From positions 1-8,894 of the forward strand of contig CAIOHJ010000081.1 of assembly GCA_903858085.1 (NCBI GenBank): a DNA stretch of 8,894 bases. Reading direction: 5' to 3'. Under the pieces are notes generated by a model. The model saw nothing but the letters and a program-made list of their open reading frames with translations, did no database searches and was not told the DNA's origin. The translations under genes and the position numbers were made by a program. This DNA is from an uncultured Chloroflexota bacterium. GTDB lineage: Bacteria; Chloroflexota; Anaerolineae; Caldilineales; Caldilineaceae. This document shows positions 1 through 6,218 of this stretch, piece by piece. Position 1 is the stretch's first letter; the number at the start of each line of letters is the position of its first letter.

Positions 1-1
1 C

Positions 2-1504
2 TTCCAGAGCTGGCTGCGTCTGAGTGGGCAGACCACCCCCTGCAACCCGCCCACCTGGATTGGAGCGGCCAGCATCTGGGAAGCCCAAATTGGCTTTTCG
101 GTCTTTTACCCCAACCACCGCTATCAGCCCTATCCAGAGCTCTCCGACCTGACCGCCGATCTGCCCCGTATTGCTGCGCTGGGCTTCAACGTGATTCAAC
201 TGATGCCCCGCCAGCCTTATCCCAGCTACAATGTACACGACTACTGGGACATTGCCACCTCTTTTGGCGACCTCGAGCAGATGAAGGGGCTGGTGGCGGA
301 GTGCCACCGCCTGGGCATCCGCATCATCTTGGATGTGTTGCTGCACGGGGTATTGGACCAAGAGTCCATCGGCGTTGCCGCCGACGGGGTGCGTTCGGGG
401 CCTTATGCCCAGCTGGTGGGCGCGCAAACCTCGGACAGCTTTTCTGCCGATGTGGGAGAATGGAGCAACTATCTGATCGCCTGGTCTCGCCACATCCTGG
501 ATTTTGAACCGTACTGGAAGGGGGGAAGTCCTGCGGTTTCGCCTTTGGTTGCCGAGCACCCCGACTGGTTTTTTCGCGATTCGTATGGCCGGGTGGCAGG
601 AATTTACACCAAGGCTTTTGATGCCCGCAACCCTGAATGGCAGGCCTACTTCATCGAGGCCATGCAATTTTTGCTTTCGGAGTTGCAGATTGATGGCTTT
701 CGTTTTGATGCCCCTACCTACAACGATTTTCCCAACTGGGCTGAGTGGGCCCGCCATCGTGCTGGCATGTCGGCGCTGGCCTGTGTACCTCTGTTCGAGC
801 AGTTGCGCCCGGCTCTGAAATCGCTCAACCCTGAATCGTTGCTGTACACCGAGCCCTCGGGGATTTTGCTGCGCCGTTCGATGGATTTGAACTACAACTA
901 CGACGAGCAGTGGTTGGTCACCGCCATCATGCACCCCAGCGAAGCCAGGCCCTGGGGGGTCAAAAGCGCCAGAGGTGTGGCGCGCTGGATCCAAGATCGA
1001 GACGCCTTCCTGCCGCGAGGTGCGATGACCGCCCACCACATCGACTCGCACGACACCTTTTGGTGGCCCAGCTGGGGGAGCAAGTGGCGGCGCGAACAAT
1101 TCGCGCTGGAAGAGGTGCGTCTGCTGACTGTAATGTTTATGTCTATGCCTGGGCCATACATGATGTTTGTGGGCGGCGAAGAAGGGATCGAAGAGATCCT
1201 GCAGGGGATCAACGCGCTGAAGCGGCAGATCCCTGGTTGGGCTGCCCTCGAGGTATTTTGGCTGACCGACGCCACTGTTCCTGAGAGCGTGTTTGGCATC
1301 CTGCGTCGGGGCAAGGAGCATGTGGTGGTGACCTTGGTCAACCTGGGCGAAGCTGCTGTGCTTTGTGTGGACACACAGCTGGAGGGGGCTGTGGTGGAAC
1401 GGGCGCTCGAGGTGGGAGAAAGAGCGCTTCTTCGTGCTGAAGGGGGCAAGATCACCGTCGATTTAGGGGCGAAATCGGCGCTGATCTTGCGAGTCGGCGG
1501 GTGA
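2..1504 (+). CDS. GH13 (alpha-amylase clan) glycoside hydrolase/transglycosidase, 5'-truncated by window edge
   Basis: Open from the first complete codon (position 2) to TGA at 1502-1504, giving 500 residues without an N-terminus. The frame runs upstream of the GTG at 191 with good coding sequence (for example IWEAQIGFSVFYPN), so 191 is not the start. The (beta/alpha)8 barrel of GH13 enzymes is recognisable: the first-strand region and NVIQLMP; region I as IILDVLLHG (about 317-343); region II as GFRFDAP with nucleophile Asp at 707-709; region III as LLYTEPSG with acid/base Glu at 851-853; region IV as HHIDSHDTFWW with the stabilising Asp at 1052-1054. The C-terminal ~80 residues look like the usual beta-sandwich. 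Such enzymes cleave or transfer alpha-glucosidic bonds; the exact substrate (maltodextrin, trehalose, branched glucan) cannot be told. Region I departs from the usual DVVxNH: the His is replaced by Gly and the Asn by His. It converges on the oxidase genes and shows no functional link to them. Confidence 0.85.
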   Translation, partial: FQSWLRLSGQTTPCNPPTWIGAASIWEAQIGFSVFYPNHRYQPYPELSDLTADLPRIAALGFNVIQLMPRQPYPSYNVHDYWDIATSFGDLEQMKGLVAECHRLGIRIILDVLLHGVLDQESIGVAADGVRSGPYAQLVGAQTSDSFSADVGEWSNYLIAWSRHILDFEPYWKGGSPAVSPLVAEHPDWFFRDSYGRVAGIYTKAFDARNPEWQAYFIEAMQFLLSELQIDGFRFDAPTYNDFPNWAEWARHRAGMSALACVPLFEQLRPALKSLNPESLLYTEPSGILLRRSMDLNYNYDEQWLVTAIMHPSEARPWGVKSARGVARWIQDRDAFLPRGAMTAHHIDSHDTFWWPSWGSKWRREQFALEEVRLLTVMFMSMPGPYMMFVGGEEGIEEILQGINALKRQIPGWAALEVFWLTDATVPESVFGILRRGKEHVVVTLVNLGEAAVLCVDTQLEGAVVERALEVGERALLRAEGGKITVDLGAKSALILRVGG

Positions 1505-1521
1505 GGTCTTCTCCTCATTTT
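1502..1521 (+). terminator. Weak hairpin plus T-run at the end of the GH13 gene
   Basis: A 5-bp stem TGAGG/CCTCA (1502-1506 with 1513-1517, loop TCTTCT) begins at the stop codon itself and is followed by TTTT at 1518-1521. The shape fits a small intrinsic terminator, but the stem is short and the T-run only four bases. A second tight hairpin, GCCGT-CGA-ACGGC at 1530-1542, follows without a T-run. Confidence 0.3.
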
Positions 1522-1604
1522 GCAGCCAGGCCGTCGAACGGCGCTTGATCGTCGAATCACCTTTCCAGAAGTACGAAGAGAGGTTGGCGCAAAGCAGGTG
1601 GTGG

Positions 1605-1638
1605 GTATGTAGAGCGATTTGAAGATCGCTCTACATAC
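1605..1638. repeat. Perfect 14-bp-arm palindrome (repeat copy 1)
   Basis: GTATGTAGAGCGAT at 1605-1618 is perfectly inverted at 1625-1638 around the 6-nt loop TTGAAG. The inner 26 bases (1609-1634) recur in degenerate form at 1678-1703. It lies between two convergent genes, so it could form a hairpin in either transcript and may help end transcription or protect 3' ends, but neither side carries a T-run. The structure resembles dispersed intergenic palindromes (REP-like elements or a small non-autonomous element). Seen directly: the inverted repeat. Inferred: that it is a genomic repeat family. Confidence 0.8.
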
Positions 1639-1640
1639 TG

Positions 1641-1661
1641 CGTCACAATTGCCGAGTGACG
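1641..1661. repeat. Small inverted repeat between the two palindromes
   Basis: CGTCAC at 1641-1646 is inverted as GTGACG at 1656-1661 around a 9-nt loop. It sits exactly between the two copies of the larger palindrome, so the block 1605-1703 holds three stem-loops in a row. Confidence 0.5.
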
Positions 1662-1677
1662 TACGTCTGGCGCTTTT

Positions 1678-1703
1678 GTAGAGCAATTTGAAGATCGCGC
1701 TAC
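1678..1703. repeat. Degenerate second copy of the palindrome (repeat copy 2)
   Basis: GTAGAGCAAT-TTGAAG-ATCGCGCTAC. The loop TTGAAG is identical to copy 1, and there are two substitutions in the arms. Read on the minus strand, which is the oxidase transcript, one of these becomes a tolerated G-U pair and only one mismatch remains, so the hairpin would be more stable there. It lies 14 bp past the stop codon of the oxidase subunit I gene and could mark the 3' end of that transcript. Confidence 0.6.
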
Positions 1704-1717
1704 GGGTTTGGGGCGGG

Positions 1718-3436
1718 CTACCAGACCCGGATGCCGCGCGACCAGAATTCGGCGTCGCGGATCAGCTGGTAGAGCATGGGGCCATAGGAAAGGAGCACCA
1801 GGGCGATGGCGCCGTTGAGCCAAGGCCACCAGGTATCCAGCCACTGGGGGGCTGGTTTGGGGTCAAGCGGCTGGGCGACGGGCATGTCGACGGGCTTGTC
1901 GAGTTTGCGCGGGAGGAGCAGCGTAAAGAGCATGATGGCGAAAAAGAGGGTGGCGCTGACGGTCAGGAGGGAGATGCCGAGCACCGACTCGATCATTTGC
2001 GGGTTCCACTGGCTGTCGTAGTAGGGGGCACTGCCCAGGGCCGTGCGCCGCGGCACGCTGAAGAGCAGGCCGAGTGTGTGGTAGGCGTTGCTGAAGAAGA
2101 GCATGCCAAAAAACCAGGTCCAGGCCTGGATCCGGGCCAGCAGCGGCGTAAAGAGCTTGTGGCCGGTCAGACGGGGCACCATCCAGTAGAGGATGCCGAA
2201 AAAGGTCAGCGTGCTGGCTGAGCCGACGGTCAGATGAAAATGGCCCGGCACCCAGGTGGTGTTGTGGACTGCCAGATTGACGTTGTAGGAGGCGTTGATC
2301 ATGCCGCCGATGCCGCCAAAGATAAAGAGGATCATGGCCAGGTTCTGGGCTGCATAGGAAGGATCTCCCCAGTTGAGCCGGCCGATCCAGGCGAGATAGC
2401 CTTTGCCGCCGCGGGCGCGGGCCCCGATCTCGAGCGAGGCGACCACGGTGAAGGCGGTCAACAGGCTTGGGAAGCCGACGCCAAAGGTGAAGATCATGTG
2501 GATATACTTCCAGATCTCTGGGATGCCAGGGTCGGCGTACTGGTGGTGAAAGCCGACCGGGGTGCTGAAGAGCAGGAAGAGCCAGAAGACAAGGCGGGCC
2601 AGCGGTTCGCTGAACATTTTGCCGTGGGTCTGGGCGGGCAGCATGGCGTACCAGGAGATATAGGCGGGCAGCAGCCAGAAGTAGACCAGCGGGTGGCCGA
2701 ACCACCAGAAGAGGGTGCGGTTGAGCAGTGGGTCGAGACCAGGGGCTGGGAAGCCCAGCACCGGGGCCAGGGCGTTGGGCAGCAGTTGAAAGAGAATTTC
2801 GCCGGCGACGCCCAGGGTGGCGATCTGCCAGAGCACCATCGTGATGGTGGCAGCCAGGGCAATGAAAGGGGCGCGGCGGTCAGGGTTCTCTTTGCGCCAG
2901 GCGTAGTAGGTGAAGTACATGCTGTAGCCGACGATCCAGGAGCCGATCACCAACAGTGTGAGCCCGGCATAAAAGGCCCAGTCAGCCAGCATGGGGGGGT
3001 AAAAGGTATAGAGGACGGTGGCGTTGTTCATCAGCATTGGCACGGCCGCGGTGAGCAGCCCGACCAGCATGACGACGAAGGCGATCACATTCAACTTCGG
3101 GTAGAGATAGGGGCGGTTGAGGCTGCGCACAAAGGCGAAGGTGAAAAAGCCGCAGATAAAGAAGGTGGTCCAGACCACGGCGTTGAGGGCACCGTGCAGG
3201 GTCAGCCCCTGGTAGTAGGTCTTGATGACTGGCTGCAGCCAGGGGTAGATGTCGAGCACTTTGGCATGTTCGAGTCCCTGGAAGACGCCGAAGAGGGCGC
3301 CGATCGACAGGGCAAGCACGCCGACGGCGATGTTCCAGCCGGCCACACGGTCTGCCAGGTGGAGGTGCTGCGCAGTCAGCGGCGGGGAGACAGGGCGGGC
3401 CGGTGCGACTGACCCGGTGAACGTTTGTACAGACAT
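1718..3436 (-). CDS. cbaA: ba3-type (B-family) cytochrome c oxidase subunit I
   Basis: A 572-aa polytopic membrane protein, similar in length to Thermus ba3 subunit I (about 560 aa). It is the catalytic subunit, reducing O2 to water at the haem a3/CuB site while pumping protons across the cytoplasmic membrane. All expected ligands are visible: His81 (LTLHGALNAVV) and His401 for the low-spin haem; His248 with its cross-linked Tyr252 (FGHPLVYFWLLPAY), His297 and His298 (TPVGFHHQYADPG) for CuB; His399 (WVPGHFHL) for haem a3. K-pathway residues of the B family match Tyr259, Tyr263, Thr327 and Thr330; the A-family Glu motif is absent, as expected for B-type enzymes. The C-terminus (YGPMLYQL...RVW) also follows the Thermus pattern. 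The ATG at 3436 has AGAGGA 8 nt upstream. It follows subunit II by 19 bp and is the last gene of the array. Confidence 0.96.
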   Translation of the reverse strand: MSVQTFTGSVAPARPVSPPLTAQHLHLADRVAGWNIAVGVLALSIGALFGVFQGLEHAKVLDIYPWLQPVIKTYYQGLTLHGALNAVVWTTFFICGFFTFAFVRSLNRPYLYPKLNVIAFVVMLVGLLTAAVPMLMNNATVLYTFYPPMLADWAFYAGLTLLVIGSWIVGYSMYFTYYAWRKENPDRRAPFIALAATITMVLWQIATLGVAGEILFQLLPNALAPVLGFPAPGLDPLLNRTLFWWFGHPLVYFWLLPAYISWYAMLPAQTHGKMFSEPLARLVFWLFLLFSTPVGFHHQYADPGIPEIWKYIHMIFTFGVGFPSLLTAFTVVASLEIGARARGGKGYLAWIGRLNWGDPSYAAQNLAMILFIFGGIGGMINASYNVNLAVHNTTWVPGHFHLTVGSASTLTFFGILYWMVPRLTGHKLFTPLLARIQAWTWFFGMLFFSNAYHTLGLLFSVPRRTALGSAPYYDSQWNPQMIESVLGISLLTVSATLFFAIMLFTLLLPRKLDKPVDMPVAQPLDPKPAPQWLDTWWPWLNGAIALVLLSYGPMLYQLIRDAEFWSRGIRVW

Positions 3437-3444
3437 CGCTTGCT

Positions 3445-3450
3445 TCCTCT
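3445..3450 (-). promoter_or_regulatory. Ribosome binding site of oxidase subunit I
   Basis: AGAGGA on the minus strand, 8 nt before the ATG at 3436, supports that start. Confidence 0.7.
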
Positions 3451-3455
3451 CTGGG

Positions 3456-4052
3456 TTACTCGGTCAGAGCCTGGGCTGTTTCGGGCGCATCGGCCACTAC
3501 CAGCTGGCCATACATGGTGTGGTGGCCGATCGGCGCGCCGGCGACGTAGCCGCAGTACTCGTGGCAGATGTAGTTGTAGACACCGGGTTTTGTAAAGGTC
3601 GCCTTGAGTGTGGAGACCTGGCCAGGCAGTGCCATCATGTTGACATTGGTCCCGGCGATCTTGATGCCGTGCACCACATCGCGGGCGGTCACGTAGAAGG
3701 TCACCTCGGCGCCGACCGGCACTTCGAGGCGGTCAGGCAGAAAGTTCCAGGTCTGGGCCACCATATAGACCTCATACTTGCCTGGGGCCAGCTCGCGCAG
3801 CCCCGGGGTGGCGAAGGGATTTTCCGGATCGTTGAGCGCAGCTGGGGAGATGCGGGCGGTGACGCCGGGCACCGAGATGCCGAAGGAGAGCGCAGCGACC
3901 GTAATGGCGAGGATGAAGACAGCCGTCATTCCGAGGGCAATCCGGATCCAGATCCCTTCCCATTTTTCGACGTGCAGCGTCTCAGCCTGTTCTGTCTCCT
4001 GCGGGCTGTGGGTCTCCCCTGCAGGGCTCAGTTCGCTCCTCTGTTCGCTCAT
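3456..4052 (-). CDS. cbaB: ba3-type cytochrome c oxidase subunit II (CuA protein) with an expanded CuA loop
   Basis: A 198-aa protein with a hydrophilic N-terminus, one membrane helix (about residues 34-58) and an outside-facing cupredoxin domain. It accepts electrons from cytochrome c at the binuclear CuA centre and hands them to subunit I. CuA ligands by family alignment are His128 (DVVHGI), Cys163 and Cys167 (CHEYCG), His177 and Met180 (HHTMYG). TNVNMMALPGQ and the PGVYNYIC strand are typical. Glu32 (KWEGIW) matches the subunit II glutamate at the mouth of the K-pathway in Thermus. The oddity is the loop between Cys167 and His177: the family normally reads CGxxHxxM, while here about six extra residues (YVAGAP) intervene. 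The start codon overlaps the stop of the preceding small gene (TGATG), and AGAGGAG lies 7 nt upstream, so translation is probably coupled. Confidence 0.94.
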   Translation of the reverse strand: MSEQRSELSPAGETHSPQETEQAETLHVEKWEGIWIRIALGMTAVFILAITVAALSFGISVPGVTARISPAALNDPENPFATPGLRELAPGKYEVYMVAQTWNFLPDRLEVPVGAEVTFYVTARDVVHGIKIAGTNVNMMALPGQVSTLKATFTKPGVYNYICHEYCGYVAGAPIGHHTMYGQLVVADAPETAQALTE

Positions 4053-4066
4053 CAGTTCGCTCCTCT
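4031..4066. repeat. 12-bp tandem triplication spanning the start of oxidase subunit II
   Basis: Three adjoining 12-bp units at 4031-4042, 4043-4054 and 4055-4066. The first and third are identical (GTTCGCTCCTCT on plus) and the middle one differs at three positions (GTTCGCTCATCA). On the minus strand the units encode the last residues and stop of subunit IIa, the Shine-Dalgarno sequence AGAGGAG (4060-4066), the ATG, and the repeated SEQR/SEL start of subunit II. Unit length is a multiple of three, so unit gain or loss inside the coding part would keep the frame. Confidence 0.85.
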
Positions 4067-4171
4067 GGACAACACGATCAGGTAGGTGTTAAACCACAAG
4101 GCAACGGTCAAGATCAAAAAGATCGAAATCAGCACCACCGTGCCCTGGGGGGTATCGGGTTCTTTGCGCAT
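4052..4171 (-). CDS. cbaD: ba3-type cytochrome c oxidase subunit IIa (single-helix small subunit)
   Basis: A 39-aa protein: a short polar N-terminus (MRKEPDTPQG), one hydrophobic helix (about residues 11-34) and a basic tail (SRGAN). Thermus ba3 oxidase carries a comparable third subunit of about 34 residues, subunit IIa, whose helix fills the place of a subunit II helix found in A-type oxidases. Size, single helix and position directly before subunit II support this assignment. A strong Shine-Dalgarno sequence AAGGAG lies 6 nt before the ATG. The stop codon shares its A with the ATG of subunit II. It opens the oxidase gene set and is preceded by a 103-bp gap. Confidence 0.85.
   Translation of the reverse strand: MRKEPDTPQGTVVLISIFLILTVALWFNTYLIVLSRGAN
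4060..4066 (-). promoter_or_regulatory. Ribosome binding site of oxidase subunit II
   Basis: AGAGGAG on the minus strand, 7 nt before the ATG at 4052 and inside the end of the small subunit gene. A second identical AGAGGAG at 4036-4042 lies inside the coding region as part of the tandem repeat and has no start codon at a suitable distance. Confidence 0.75.
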
Positions 4172-4177
4172 TCAAGT

Positions 4178-4183
4178 CTCCTT
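4178..4183 (-). promoter_or_regulatory. Ribosome binding site of oxidase subunit IIa
   Basis: AAGGAG on the minus strand, 6 nt before the ATG at 4171. It is one of the strongest Shine-Dalgarno matches in the window and confirms that this very short gene is translated. Confidence 0.8.
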
Positions 4184-4197
4184 TCACGGTTCAAACT

Positions 4198-4228
4198 CGG
4201 TATCTTCAGCGATTCTCTATCGATACCG
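4198..4228. promoter_or_regulatory. Inverted repeat in the leader of the oxidase genes
   Basis: CGGTATC at 4198-4204 is inverted as GATACCG at 4222-4228, with a nested CGAT/ATCG (4210-4213 and 4219-4222). It lies in the 103-bp gap between the SCO gene and subunit IIa. It might be an operator, an mRNA leader hairpin or an mRNA-processing site. No convincing -35/-10 pair was found beside it. Confidence 0.3.
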
Positions 4229-4274
4229 GTTGCATCGTAGCGGTGAACCGGTCGATTGCGGTGGGCTCTGGTGG

Positions 4275-4910
4275 TCAGCGCATTGCTGCCGCCAGGTCGT
4301 CGGCGATCTGCTCGCCGCTGACCCCATAGGGAAACAGGAGCAGGGGGCGGTGCTGCGGGTCGAGCAGCACAATGACACTGCTGTGGTCGATCAGGTACTC
4401 TGTGGCGCTGCCGCGGGCAGGCTGCTTTTGATAGACCACCCCAAACTGGCTGGCCACGTTTGCGGTGACAGCAGGGGGGCCAGCCAGCCCGATCCACCCA
4501 GGGCCAAAGTAGGCCAGGTAGTCGCGCAGCCGCTCCACCGTATCGCGTTCGGGGTCGACGGTGACAAAGACCATCTGCAGCTTTTGGGCCTGTTCTCCCA
4601 GCAGCTTCTGTGCCTGGCTCAGGTCGGCCAGCGTGGTCGGGCAGATGTCTGGGCAGGTCGTGTAGCCAAAGTAAAAGAGCGTGTAGTGCTCGCCCAACTG
4701 GCTCAACGACAGTGGGTGGCCCAGGGTCGAGTCGAGCTTGAACTCGGCGATCGGCTGGCGGGTGTTGAGGACAACCGCGTGCTGGGGTGCGGGCTGCAGC
4801 CAGGGCCAGGCTGCCCACCCCCCTGCCAGGAGCCCGCCCAGCAGGAGCCCGCCCAGCAGGAGCTTTTTGCGGCTGGGCGGTGTGGGCATGTCGATCGGCC
4901 GTGTACGCAT
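4275..4910 (-). CDS. sco1: SCO1/SenC-family copper chaperone for the CuA site
   Basis: A 211-aa protein with an N-terminal membrane anchor (about residues 16-36, preceded by RKK) and an outside-facing thioredoxin-fold domain. The SCO copper site is complete: Cys86 and Cys90 (TTCPDICP) and His176 (LIDHSSVIVLLDP). VTVDPERDT and YLAYFGPGWIGL are typical of the family. SCO proteins deliver copper to, or reduce the cysteines of, the CuA centre of subunit II, which is encoded about 220 bp downstream. The ATG at 4910 lies 8 bp after the preceding gene's stop; an ATG at 4889 is possible, and neither has a strong ribosome site. The anchor region contains a 15-bp tandem repeat encoding LLLGG twice. Confidence 0.92.
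   Translation of the reverse strand: MRTRPIDMPTPPSRKKLLLGGLLLGGLLAGGWAAWPWLQPAPQHAVVLNTRQPIAEFKLDSTLGHPLSLSQLGEHYTLFYFGYTTCPDICPTTLADLSQAQKLLGEQAQKLQMVFVTVDPERDTVERLRDYLAYFGPGWIGLAGPPAVTANVASQFGVVYQKQPARGSATEYLIDHSSVIVLLDPQHRPLLLFPYGVSGEQIADDLAAAMR
4827..4863. repeat. 15-bp tandem repeat in the membrane anchor of the SCO gene
   Basis: About 2.5 copies of CAGGAGCCCGCCCAG (4827-4841, 4842-4856, then CAGGAGC at 4857-4863). The units encode LLLGG twice in the signal anchor. Being a multiple of three, unit changes would only lengthen or shorten the helix. Confidence 0.75.
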
Positions 4911-4918
4911 CTGTGGGC

Positions 4919-5659
4919 TCAGTAGCTTGCATAGCAGGCAAACAGGTGGGCAGCTTCGTAGACAAGCCCGCTGGCGCCGCTGCTGTTGCGCACTTCTGCG
5001 GCGATCAAGCCGAGATCCCGTTCGACAAAGGCCAGATCGGGCAGGGTCCGTTTGTACTGGGCGCGCAGGATGCCGTTGCCGTCGACCAGCACGGTCAGCG
5101 GGGCAAAGGTCACCTCTCCGGCAGCGGTTGCTGTGTAGTAGAGGCCAAAGCCACCGCCTACCCCTTGTTTGAGCGAGTCGGCCGGGGCTGTGACAAACTG
5201 CCAGCGTTCTGGGTCGGCCTTCCACCGGGCCGCGTAGGCGCGCAGCAGGGCGGGGTCGCTTTCTGTGCCGTCGAGCAGGACGGTGACCAGGGTGACCGGC
5301 AGGCCGCCGGTGTCGAGTGTGGCGATCCGGTCTTGCAGCTGCTGCATGGTTGCCGAGCCATCCAGACAGGGGGCGGTGCAGGTGACGCTGGTAAAGTTGT
5401 AGATGACCAGCTTGCCCCGCAGCAGTTCGCTGCTGAATGTCTGGCCGTTCAGGTCGCTCCAGAGGAAGCCGGGGGCCAGCCCGATGCGGGGAAGGACCTG
5501 AACCGGCTGCAGCACGGCAAAAAGCCCCACTGCCAGCAGGGGGATGGCCAGCAGGGCCAGCCACAGGCCAATCAGGCGGCGGTGGCCCCAGGTTTCGTGT
5601 GCTGGTGGGCTGCTCACTTCTCTGTGGGATGGAGCGGGCTGGCTGGATGAAACGCTCAT
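4919..5659 (-). CDS. SCO-like thioredoxin-fold protein lacking the canonical copper His
   Basis: A 246-aa protein with a polar N-terminus, one membrane anchor (about residues 29-50) and an outside thioredoxin-like domain. SVTCTAPCLDG gives Cys94-x3-Cys98 in the place of the SCO CxxxC, and PLTVLVDGNGILR matches the SCO strand that normally begins DHS. Aligned on that strand, the copper-binding His is Phe185. It may therefore act as a thiol reductase for CuA cysteines rather than a copper carrier; this is inference. It sits directly upstream of the canonical SCO gene (8-bp gap). The frame stays open to a TTG at 5707, but ATG 5659 is preferred because a promoter-like element (5696-5724) overlaps the TTG and the preceding gene ends at 5697. 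No strong ribosome site precedes the ATG. Confidence 0.8.
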   Translation of the reverse strand: MSVSSSQPAPSHREVSSPPAHETWGHRRLIGLWLALLAIPLLAVGLFAVLQPVQVLPRIGLAPGFLWSDLNGQTFSSELLRGKLVIYNFTSVTCTAPCLDGSATMQQLQDRIATLDTGGLPVTLVTVLLDGTESDPALLRAYAARWKADPERWQFVTAPADSLKQGVGGGFGLYYTATAAGEVTFAPLTVLVDGNGILRAQYKRTLPDLAFVERDLGLIAAEVRNSSGASGLVYEAAHLFACYASY

Positions 5660-5696
5660 GGTGTCAGATGGATTCTCAATGTCTGGAATCTGTAAT

Positions 5697-6218
<522 letters not shown>

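Noticed and set aside
1678..1717. Classic rho-independent terminator after the oxidase subunit I gene
   Set aside because: The hairpin at 1678-1703 is followed on the minus strand by AAAA, not by a U-run, so only a palindromic repeat is claimed.
2234..3412. Long plus-strand open frame (392 codons) opposite the oxidase subunit I gene
   Set aside because: It is antisense to a gene with every expected catalytic residue; the product is Gly/Asp/Glu-rich with no recognisable family, as expected from the complement of GC-rich codons.
4911..5564. Upstream extension of the canonical SCO frame to 5564 (429 codons)
   Set aside because: The extension overlaps the SCO-like gene in another frame and is Arg/Ala/Pro-rich noise; the membrane anchor right after ATG 4910 is the expected N-terminus.
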